Below are positions 30,258 through 40,095 of a stretch of DNA of 64,000 nt, piece by piece (position 1 is the first letter of the stretch; every line of letters begins with the position of its first letter). The DNA lies in assembly GCF_020080835.1 (NCBI RefSeq), contig NC_058166.1:17137043-17201042 (forward strand), written 5' to 3'. Both the position numbers and the translations under genes were made by a program. Source of the stretch: Cotesia glomerata (taxonomy: Eukaryota > Arthropoda > Insecta > Hymenoptera > Braconidae). The notes under the pieces are model-generated. The model ran no database searches. It was not told where the DNA came from and saw only the letters and a program-made list of their open reading frames with translations.

Positions 30258-33200
30258 TTATTTCCACTTGGTAGATGTATATCTGTACTTCCCAGAAGGA
30301 CCTTCCTTTTCTTCGAGAGCATACAGCTCTTCATCCAGCAGTAATTCGAAATTCCCCATTGCCTCAGGCGAGGGACACTTGTTCCATCTGACACTAGAGC
30401 CAAATAAATAATTCATTAAGTATTCTTTTATCGGTTTAATTATTCAAACACTTTTGGTCCTTACTCAGGCACTCCGTCTGGCGGGACTACAATTGAGATT
30501 ATATTGTCGATAAGCTTGTACTTTAAAATTCTATCATTTACAGTTGTTGATGTTAGGGACGGTGAAGCATTTACCTAATAAACAATTAAAACAATACATA
30601 AAATTGATGAAAAATAATATTTAATCTATATTATTAAGAGAATAAGAAAAATTTTGTGTCCAGGATAGTCATACGGTAAGTATTTAGATTGCATTCAATA
30701 ATGCTTTATCTCGAGATACATAATTAAAAAATGACCTTGTATCTTGTGAAATATGGACATTTTTAAAGACATAAGCTCATCCCGACATTACACTCATCGA
30801 GACCTTTCATTTGAGTACCCACATCAATTTTTCATATATTTTATATATTTACATATATGTATATATGAAAAATATATCAAAAATGCATGTGGGTACTCAA
30901 ATGAAAGCTCTTAATGAGTGTAACATCAGGATGAGCTTATATCTTGAAAAAGGTCAATAATTAATAAATGACACCGTATCTTGTTAACTAATGACATTTT
31001 TAAAGATATAAGCTCACCCTGACGTTACACTCATCGAGACCTTTCATTTGAATATCCACATGCTTTTTTCATATATTTATATATATTACATATATGTATA
31101 TATGAAAAATATATCAAAAATGCATGTGGGTACTCAAATGAAAGCTCTTGATGAGTGTAACATCAGGATGAGCTTATATCTTGAAAAAGGTCAATAATTA
31201 ATAAATGACACCGTATCTTGTTAACTAATGACATTTTTAAAGATATAAGCTCACCCTGACGTTACACTCATCGAGACCTTTCATTTGAGTACCCACATCA
31301 ATTTTTCATATATTTTATATATTTACATATATGTATATATGAAAAATATATCAAAATGCATGTGGGTACTCAAATGAAAGCTCTTAATGAGTGTAACATC
31401 AGGATGAGCTTATATCTTGAAAAAGGTCAATAATTAATAAATGACACCGTATCTTGTTAACTAATGACATTTTTAAAGATATAAGCTCACCCTGACGTTA
31501 CACTCATCGAGACCTTTCATTTGAGTACCCACATCAATTTTTCATATATTTTATATATTTACATATATGTATATATGAAAAATATATCAAAAATGCATGT
31601 GGGTACTCAAATGAAAGCTCTTAATGAGTGTAACATCAGGATGAGCTTATATCGTGAAAAAGGTCAATAATTAATAAATGACACCGTATCTTGTTAACTA
31701 ATGACATTTTTAAAGATATAAGCTCACCCTGACGTTACACTCATCGAGACCTTTCATTTGAGTACCCACATCAATTTTTCATATATTTTATATATTTACA
31801 TATATTTATATATGAAAAATATATCAAAAATGCATGTGGGTACTCAAATGAAAGCTCTTAATGAGTGTAACATCAGGATGAGCTTATATCTTGAAAAAGG
31901 TCAATAATTAATAAATGACACCGTATCTTGTTAACTAATGACATTTTTAAAGATATAAGCTCACCCTGACGTTACACTCATCGAGACCTTTCATTTGAAT
32001 ATCCACATGCTTTTTTCATATATTTATATATATTACATATATGTATATATGAAAAATATATCAAAAATGCATGTGGGTACTCAAATGAAAGCTCTTGATG
32101 AGTCTAACATCAGGATGAGTTTATATTTTTAAAAACGTCAATATTCAAGAAAGTACAGTGCAATTTAACGAAATTCATTATTTAACAAAGCAAAATTTTA
32201 TTTATTTATAGTTCACAAGTCACGGCAGTCGCATAGTGATTGCAAGGTTGCTAGTAGCAATAAATTTGCTAATTAATAAAAAATTAAACCAATAAATAAA
32301 ATTGATGAAAAAAAATATTCGACTAATTAATAAAAAATAATTAAAAATAAAAATTACCTCAATCAACCAAGGCTTTAATTTATTGTCAATAATAATGTCA
32401 TACCCATAGCATTCAAAACAATGCCTATCATTAGCCATAACCGGCGCTACGGCTTTCAATGAATGAACAATACACCAGGAAATATTAGAGAATAATTTTT
32501 CAGTTACAGCTTTACCTCTCGTACTTTCTAAATAAAGGCGAAGATTTTGAACACTTAGCTTGCCGCCGTGAAGACTATTGTATTCATCCTAGAAGTGTTA
32601 AGTTTTAGTTTTAGCAGCTAGAAAGTGCTCGACAAACATTTGCCGAATTCAGACAAGAAAGAGACAAAAAAAAAAATTACTTACACCGTGTTTCTGTACT
32701 GAAACATTTGTAAGATGTACGTACATATTGTCGAGCTCCTGGATACTTGTGTCGTACTTGACTGTACAAAATCTGCAGAACCCAAGCTTGAAGAGGTAAG
32801 CCTTAAGCGGTCGGAAAGAAGTTATCAGTACATACAGACGCAAGTCAAATTTCTTTCCGCCTATCAACAGAGGATTGTCGATATATCTGAAATATAATAT
32901 ATTTTATTTATAATTTATAATTTAAAGATAATAATTTATTAATTTAATTTTTTCTTCTGAAGAAATTTCTTACCGAGATATTACATAAGATTCTTTTGAT
33001 AAGTTAGGATTAAATGGATTCTTAGCTTCACGGGACCATTTTTTTAATTTACTGAGTTTGTTAATTAAAAAAATACCAGCACCTTGAGACTTCCCGCAGG
33101 GTTTCATGATCCAGGTACTCTGAGGAGACTTACGGTACTCTTCGACAAACATATTATAATCTGCTGGAAGTACAAAAGTAACTGGGATGAAATCTAGGTG

Positions 33201-33982
33201 AAGATATTTTCCTGGACCATCTCCTCGCTCTGCTAGAGGACTTCCTTCTCTTTCTAAGTCTTTTCTGTATCTTTTTATGTTTTTTACCAATAAATCTTTG
33301 CGGGTCAACTCGTAATGATTTGGAAAATGATTGATAGTTCTGTAAATAAGTTATTAAATATTTAGTAATTTCAATATATAACTCAATAACTAATTATTCT
33401 AGTTAACTTCAATAACTAATTTCAAATAAAAAAATTTAATTTCTATATTCGAAGAAGCTTTTAAAAAATTTTATTTTTAATCATACTGATTGTCTCCCAT
33501 TCGATATCCAGTTTCGACACTAAAAATACTTCTGCAGGATTGAGTAACTGCCCTAAAAAATTAATTGATACATTTTAATACTAAAAAATTAATCTATATT
33601 ATTAGAAGGAAGCTCCATCTCTAGACACATAATTAAGAAATTACCTTGTATCTTGTGAAATATTGACATTTTTAAAGATATAAACTCAACCCGATGTTAA
33701 ACTTATCGAGACCTTTCATTTGAGTACCCGAATCAATTTTTCATATATTTTATATAATTATATTTATGTATATATGAAAAATATATCAAGAATGCATGTG
33801 GGTATTCTAATGAAAGCTCTTGATGAGTGTAACATCGGGATGAGCTTATATCTTTAAAAATGTCAATAATTCACGAGATACAAGGTAATTTCTTAAATAT
33901 TGACATCTTTAAAGATATAAGCTCATCCCGATGTTACATTCATCGAGACCTTTCATTTGAGTACCCACATCAATTTTTCATA

Positions 33983-34025
<43 letters not shown>

Positions 34026-35237
34026 TATATGAAAAATATATCAAAAATGCATGTGGGTACTCAAATGAAAGCTCTTGATGAGTGTAACACCAGGATGAGC
34101 TTATATCTTTAAAAATGTCAATAGTTCACGAGATACAAGGTCATTTCTTAAATATTGACTTCTTTAAAGATATAAGCTCATTCTGATGTTACACTCATCA
34201 AGAGCTTTCATTTGATTACCTACATGCATTTTCATATATTCATATATATATAAATATATAAAATATATGAAAAATTGATGTGGGTACTCAAATGAAAGGT
34301 CTTGATAAATGTAACATCGGGGTGAGCTTATATCTTTAAAAATGTCAATAGTTCACGAGATACAAGGTCACTTCTTAAATATTGACTTCTTTAAAGATAT
34401 AAGCTCATTCTGATGTTACACTCATCAAGAGCTTTCATTTGATTACCTACATGCATTTTCATATATTTTTCATATATTCATATATATAAATATATAAAAT
34501 ATATGAAAAATTGATGTGGGTACTCAAATGAAAGGTCTTGATGAGTGTAACAGCGGGATGAGCTTATATCTTTAAAAATGTCAATATTTAAAAAAATAGT
34601 GTAATTCAACAAAAGTAATTTTTTAAAGCAAAATTTTAATTTTCTATAGTTCACAAGTCACGTAGTGGCTGCATGATTACTAGTAATAATAATAATAATA
34701 ATAAAGAAATAAATTTTATGACTTTTAAAAGTTAGCTGTCACTTGAACATTTTTTAATTTCATTTCACAAACAAGTTTGTTCCGAAAAATTATTTTTAAA
34801 AATTTCTACATCTCAATTATTTTTTGCCATAATTTCTTTGTTAAAAAAATTCTTAAAATTATAAAATAACTGCTTAATTAAATAAAAATCCAAGTAAATG
34901 ATAATTGATCATTTTTTAAATTTTTCAAGAAATAAATTACTGCAAAAAAAAAAAACAAATAAATTAAAAATCCAATTTTTTAAAAATATTTTTTTGGAAA
35001 AAATTTGTTTGTTAAATAAAATTAAAAAATGGTCTAATGACAGTTAATTTTAATATCTAAATTAATTTTTATATAAATTTCATACCAATAAAAATTCCAA
35101 TCATCTTCAGGCCCGACTTGCGTCCATCCTCTTTTTTCAAAATTATAAACAATGACAGACTTGTCTATATCTGTGCAAAATGTCACCTTCATTTTATCAG
35201 CTCCTACTGTCGGAACTCTTAAAAAATAATCACTCAT
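30258..35237 (-). CDS. TTLL1: TTLL1, tubulin polyglutamylase catalytic subunit (seven exons)
   Basis: This enzyme adds glutamate side chains to tubulin tails (mainly alpha-tubulin) and works in cilia, basal bodies and neurons within the TPGS complex. Coding exons on the minus strand: 35237-35086, 33552-33487, 33339-32974, 32886-32685, 32588-32358, 30574-30465, 30393-30258. All introns are GT-AG and phases agree, giving 420 residues (human TTLL1 has 423). Family blocks are present in order: NFEKRGWTQV, TRKDLLVKNIKRYRKDLERE, STWIMKPCGKSQGAGIFL (ATP-grasp), KKFDLRLYVLITSFRPLKAY, VHLTNVSVQKHG, CFECYGYDIIIDNKLKPW, EVNASPSLTSTTVNDR. It ends in TKWK, like the vertebrate protein. Two introns carry Helitrons (30625-32254, 33593-34683). 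Another possible first exon lies at 35418-35488. Confidence 0.95.
30625..32254 (+). mobile_element. Helitron-like element with six-unit array (TTLL1 intron)
   Basis: This is the best-preserved copy. It has 5' TCTATATTATTAAGAGAATA at 30625 after A, six palindromic units at roughly 235 bp spacing (starting near 30825, 31055, 31290, 31525, 31760 and 32000), and the 3' module CACGGCAGTCGCATAGTGATTGC, AAGGTTG, CTAG at 32251-32254 before T. Units 1 and 3-5 (ACATCAATTTTTC) and units 2 and 6 (ACATGCTTTTTTC) form two subtypes, so blocks of units have been duplicated. Orientation is opposite to TTLL1. Confidence 0.9.
33593..34683 (+). mobile_element. Helitron-like element in TTLL1 intron
   Basis: 5' TCTATATTATTAGAAGGAAG follows A at 33592. 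It has four palindromic units. The 3' module has lost part of its hairpin (CAAGTCACGTAGTGGCTGC) but keeps CTAG at 34680-34683 before T. Confidence 0.85.
34695..35030. repeat. AT-rich dispersed repeat in TTLL1 intron 1
   Basis: Member of the GTTAGCTGTCACTTGAAC / GCCATAATTTCTTTG family. It sits directly beside exon 1. Confidence 0.5.
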
Positions 35238-35293
35238 AATTATTAAATAACAATAACAATAACAATAATAAATTAATTAATTAAAACACGAGC

Positions 35294-35321
35294 AACTAGC
35301 AACTAGCAACTAGCAACTAGC
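35294..35321. repeat. (AACTAGC)n short tandem repeat
   Basis: About four copies of AACTAGC in the TTLL1 leader or alternative intron. They are absent from the duplicated segment at 28800, so they arose after or were lost in that duplication. Confidence 0.85.
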
Positions 35322-35417
35322 GCAATGGTAAGTATAAATTAAAAACACCAACTGTATTGAATATTAAAAAGAGAAAGGAAGATAATTGCATTATTAATTA
35401 TCATACATTTCAATTAC

Positions 35418-35488
35418 CTGCCATAAATAGTTGCCAAATTATTACTTCCGGCCCGTTTATTATCTGAACTCACAGCAGTGCTCGCCAT
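35418..35488 (-). CDS. TTLL1: Candidate alternative first coding exon of TTLL1
   Basis: From the ATG at 35488 it reads MASTAVSSDNKRAGSNNLA and then TIYG before a GT donor at 35417 (CAG|GTAATTG). It leaves two bases. An acceptor inside exon 1 (TTTTTTAAG, exon resuming at 35217) joins in frame to VPTVGADKMKV, bypassing the ATG at 35237. It could also join exon 2 in frame, skipping the NFEKRGW block. The coding-like composition and phase match support it, but no transcript evidence is available. Confidence 0.5.
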
Positions 35489-35931
35489 AGTTTAAAATTA
35501 CCGTTTATTATTAATAACTACCAACAGTTTGATCGATGAATCCATAGTGACAGTAATTCCTAAAACTAAAATAAAAATATTTAAATTTCAAAACTAAAAA
35601 CTAAATTTGTTTATTTTTTTTCATCTAATAAATAAAATAAAAAAAAAATAAATAGTCAATAATAATAATAATGATACTTATGTGTGTTATTTTTGTAAAT
35701 AAATGTGTTCTCACTTGTCTATAAATCCGTTGTCGCTGATTGGCCGGTACTTCGGTTTCTTGTAACGCACGCGGATCAAACGATGAAGCTTCTAGCTTGG
35801 TATTTACGCACAAACCTTTGTTTTATTTGTGATACTTGTGACAGTCTACAACATACAGTGTACAAGTCTACAAGTGTTTGTTTATTTAATTTAATTTAAA
35901 TACAACATAAAATATTTATTAAATAATCAGC
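35489..35931. promoter_or_regulatory. Candidate divergent promoter between TTLL1 and the zinc-ribbon gene
   Basis: 443 bp (or about 700 bp if the 35237 start is used) separate the divergent start codons. The central part (35720-35860) is less AT-rich than the flanks. No TATA box or other diagnostic element is convincing. Confidence 0.35.
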
Positions 35932-38900
35932 ATGAAGACTGCAATGAGGAAACCAATGATCGGGAGTTTCAAAAACTCAAATGAGAAAAAATGCATATGT
36001 GATCGTGCGAAGGGCCAAATCTTTTGTGAAAATTGTGGATATTACTTCAAGGGCAGAGTGCGTAGTAAATGTGATCAACATCCTCATGTAAGCATTTGTT
36101 TTTTTTTGTTTTGTAGATAGTTTAAAAAATTAGGAAGACATTTTGTTTTTTAAGTAAAAAATTAGAAAAAAAAATAAAAACATTTTTAGAATTTTTCTTA
36201 TTAAAAAAATTAATGACATTAGAGTTAGCAGTCACTTAACAATTTTTTAATTTTATTTAACAAAAAAATTTTTCCCAAAAAATCATTTTTAAGGTCCTTT
36301 CGCCGCCAATGTAAAATAAAAAATATTAGATTATGAGTAAATTTAATCCGAACAAAAACAGTTTCACTGTAAAAAAGTCGCGCCAAGTCCACGTTCATAA
36401 GACTATTAGGAAAAAAAATTTTTTTTTTTCCTTACAAAAAGATACAAAATAAAAAAATTAAAAAATCCGAGTAACCGATATGATTGTTTATCATTTTCGG
36501 AAATTAAAAAAATTGTTTTGTAAATTTAAAAATTAAAAAAATTTAGAACGTATTTAGTGTGCGCGGTTGCAAAATATTTTACTTTTAATGAAATTCGTAA
36601 AATCTATTTACTAGGACTTTAAAAAAATTGAAATACACAATGACGCACACCAAGTACGTTCTAAAATTTTTTTTTTAATTTTTAAATTTACAATAAAATT
36701 TTTTTTAATTTCCGAAAATCATAAACAATCATATCGGTTACTCGGATTTTTTAATTTTTTTATTTTGTATCTTTTTGTAAGGAAAAAAAAAATTTTTTTT
36801 CCTAATAGTCTTATGAACGTGGACTTGGCGCGACTTTTTTACAGTGAAACTGTTTTTGTTCGGATTTTAGTATTTTTTGTAATTATAATGAAAATTTACA
36901 ATTGATAACAACTTAAATCTCGTGTTGACTGCATTTTTTACTGCAAACTATCCCCTTGAAGCTACAGTTTATGTAGATGTAATTCCAGTGCACCCTGGCG
37001 GCCATAGATGCAAGCTATGAATCACTTTTTACTGTAGTTGCGTGTCTATAGGAAGGATTACTACACATTTTTATTTTATCTAGTCTGTGGCGCTGATATT
37101 CCCCATCGAAAAAAAGTCAGGATCGAAATTTCTGGGCTTACTATAGTTTGTGCTGATAAAATTTAATAATTTTAAGTGAATTAAGTGTTATAATTGATTA
37201 TAATTAATTAATATCAGTAAAATAAAGTATAAATTACTTTTATAATATATTATTTTGGAAAAAGGAGAACCATATAATTAAATAAAATTTTGCAACCTCG
37301 AAATACCGTTCTGCTTACAGTAAACACAGTCGGTAGTCTGGCGCTCCGTTTACAACGGATTTGAACGGAACTTGGCGCCAGATTCTACCGAATCTGTGGA
37401 TTTTATTGACAGATATGAGTAGAGTGATTATCATTTTGATAATATCTTAAAAAGCACCCCACGCTTTTTTTAAAATAAAATACATTTCATTTATTTACAC
37501 TATTATTAATTTATATTTATTGAAATTTTTAACACTATTCTTAATTTAAATTTATTTTCTATTTTTTAGTTTGGTTTTCTATAAAAAGCGTGTTTTTAGT
37601 TTTTTTAAACTATTATTTATTTTTTACTTTTTAGTTTGGTTTATTTATAAAAGCGTGATTTTTTAGTTTTTTTAAACTATTATTTGTTGATTATCAAAAA
37701 TATTCAGGCGCGCAAATTACCCACGGAGAGTTACATACTGACATACTGACATACTGACATACAAGTGAAGCTAATAAAAAATAATTATTTATAAATATTA
37801 TAAATACGGGGAATCAGAGTTCGATTTCGGAGAGCGAGCCTGAGAAACGGCTACCAGAACCAAGGAAGGCCGCAGGCGCGCAGATTACCCACGGAGAGTT
37901 ACTGACATACTGACAAACTGACAAACAAACAAACTGACATACAAGTGAAGCTAATATAAAGCGTGTAAAAATCACAAAAAATTCTCAAGTTACCTACTAT
38001 AAAATTGAGTCAAAAGATTTGGCAACGTTGCGTAGCGCGCGAGCTTCAGACCATTCAATAAATTCAAACTAAACTTTAACGCGCTTATGTTTTTCATGCA
38101 TACTTATTAGTTAATTTATTGTTAGCAAATTTTCATAATTCATAATTGAAAAATAAAACAATAATTAAAAAATACTAGCATTCCTGCCATGAGACATTAG
38201 AATGTTATGGTTTTGTGACTAAACGTTTTTAATTAATTTATTTATTTACACTGACTGCAAAAAGTTAAACACGGTTAAGGTTATATTGTGCAAATAAAAA
38301 TGTAAACAACCGAAATAAAGCGTTGCCAAATCACGGACAGGTTACTAACAGCTGATTTACAACAGTCAAATTAATTTTTGTATTTAGCTATTTTTTTTTT
38401 TTTTAATTTTCAAGATTTCAACGATTAATGCCTCATATACTATTTATTTTTTAATTTTAGGAATTTTTATGGGTTTTGTATTTTAATTTATTGAAAATTT
38501 ACTACTACAGTTGTTATGACTCAACTGGAGCGAAAGGACTTCCTTTTAAAAAATTGTCTTTTTTTTTTTTTATTTTCACATGTCAATTTTTTTTGCCATA
38601 ATTTACTTGTTATAGAATTTTTATAAATTATTAAATATATGCTAAATTAAATTTCATAAAAAATTAATAGAAAAAAAAAAAACTTTGAAAAACTATAAAT
38701 GCAATTTTTTAAAAATATTTTTTTAGTTCTAATTTAATCAATAAAATAAATGAAAAAAAAAAAAATGTCTACTGATTCTAGTGTTATAAAATTATAATTT
38801 AAATTTGACATTTTTCATTAATTTTATTATTATTATTATTATTAAATTTAAACCCATTTATAATGAAAGTTAATTTAGCAAATATTTGATAATTTTAAAA

Positions 38901-39882
38901 ATTTTTTTAACAAATAAATAATAGCAAAAAAAATTGATATGTAGAAATTTTAAAAAATAAAAAATGCAATTTTTTGGAACATATTTATTTAAAAAAAAAA
39001 AATCAAGTGACTGCTAACTTTAATGTCATCCATTTTTAAATTTATCAAATGTTTTTTTTTTAATTATTTGTTAAAAAAAAAAAGTCTTGTATTTTATATT
39101 ATTAAAAATAATATATATAAGTAAAGAATAAGTAAAGAGTAAAGAATATAACATCTTTGCTTAATCAAATTAAAATAAAGATTTTTATTTGTTAGATATA
39201 TTCACCCAAGGATGGTATGAGTGCTCATACCGACAATAATGTTGTGAAAATAAATAATAAGTAAAAATTAAAATTTTAATAATTTAATAAATAAAAATTT
39301 AATGTAAAATTTAAAATTAGTCTAACATCAATTTGGATCGGGGATAATGCACTGATAGAAGGATTTATTTATATTAAAAAAATATTTGTTAATAGTTAAC
39401 AAATCATTTATTAGAGACCATTTTTTAGTATCAAACAAATATTTCTTAGTATTTAAAATGATTTGTTTGTATTTAATAAATCAGATATTCATTTATTAAA
39501 TATTAATAAATCTTTTTAAATACTAAGAAATATTTGTTAAGGACTAAAAAGTGGTCTCTAATAAATCATTTGTTAAATATTAACAAATATTTTTAACTAT
39601 AAACAAATCCTTCTATCAGTGTGGCTTTGAAATGTAGAACTCTTTATTTAGTAAAAACACCGATCTTCGGAAAAAATAGTAAATTATTAAAAATAATTAT
39701 ATTTAAAAAAAAGTATAATTTTAATTCACTATCAATGTTTATTAATTAATATAATAATAATAATATTTGTAAAGTAATCAATTTATATTGTAATTTTTTT
39801 AAAGGTATTATTCATGATGGACTTCGAAATATGTCCAGCGTGCTACCAAACAGATAAATTAAAGGAAGTGGAAGTAATTTAA
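35932..39882 (+). CDS. Small zinc-ribbon-like protein, function unknown (two exons)
   Basis: Exons 35932-36087 and 39805-39882 join in phase 0 (CAT|GTAAGC ... AAAG|GTATTA) to give 77 residues. There are two CxxC knuckles, FCENC in exon 1 and ICPACY in exon 2, plus CIC near residue 22 and C/H residues in KCDQHPH. This suggests a zinc ribbon. The middle reads GYYFKGRVRSKCDQHPHVLF followed by MMDFE, a pattern I associate with short conserved insect proteins of unknown role, but I cannot name the family. The 3.7 kb intron holds several transposons and an 18S rRNA fragment. Its stop is only 214 bp from the stop of the convergent mRpL23 gene. Confidence 0.75.
36345..37405 (-). mobile_element. Composite palindromic element, copy 2
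   Basis: Inverse orientation to 12861-13925. The palindrome comes first (36348-36866; ends TCCGAACAAAAACAGTTTC / GAAACTGTTTTTGTTCGGA, near-perfect 519 bp). The half with ACCGTTCTGCTTACAGTAAA and the GGCGCTCC...GGCGCCAGA inverted pair follows. It is preceded by CTTTCGCCGCCAATGTAAAAT, also found at 43062, so that motif belongs to another repeat. Confidence 0.8.
37705..37892 (+). repeat. 18S rRNA-derived fragments
   Basis: 37806-37892 matches the conserved small-subunit rRNA region around helices 11-12: GGGGAATCAGAGTTCGAT, GGAGAGCGAGCCTGAGAAAC, GGCTACCAGAACCAAGGAAG, GCGCGCAGATTACCCAC. Several substitutions break paired or invariant bases. A shorter copy of its end, CAGGCGCGCAAATTACCCAC, lies at 37705-37724. 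Each is followed by CGGAGAGTTAC and a GACATACT-type tandem tail up to AAGTGAAGCTAATA. This is a fragment, not an rRNA gene. Confidence 0.85.
37893..39349. other. Intron of the zinc-ribbon gene
   Basis: Contains the tandem (GACAAACT)n tail of the rRNA-derived repeat, unique AT-rich sequence at 38000-38540, and GTTAGC-family AT repeats at 38560-39060. No exon seen. Confidence 0.45.
39350..39621. mobile_element. 272 bp MITE (CACTGATAGAAGG termini)
   Basis: CACTGATAGAAGGATTTATT and the inverse ending CCTTCTATCAGTG bracket long inverted arms with TTAACAAATCATTTATTAGAG and TAAATACTAAGAAATATTTG. The target duplication is not clear. It is the intact relative of the element split at 6643-8388. Confidence 0.85.
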
Positions 39883-40024
39883 ATACTTTTATACGTAATG
39901 CTTCTGTTATAAGTACAAAGAAAAATCTATTTAATATATTAAGATTTAATTACGTATTACAAGTCCTAAATATATTTTTCAAAGATTAATTGTAAGAGAA
40001 TATAGTTGATAAAAAAACACTGTG

Positions 40025-40030
40025 TTTATT
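40025..40030 (-). terminator. Polyadenylation signal of mRpL23
   Basis: AATAAA on the minus strand, 66 bases past the stop. The convergent zinc-ribbon transcript must end close by, so the two 3' UTRs probably overlap. Confidence 0.55.
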
Positions 40031-40095
40031 TTCATATTCAAAACAGATATTTATTTATTTATTTAATCATTAAATATACATTAAGGTCTATAAAG

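Noticed and set aside
37806..37892. Functional rRNA gene
   Set aside because: Only about 87 bases of 18S are present, with substitutions at normally invariant positions.
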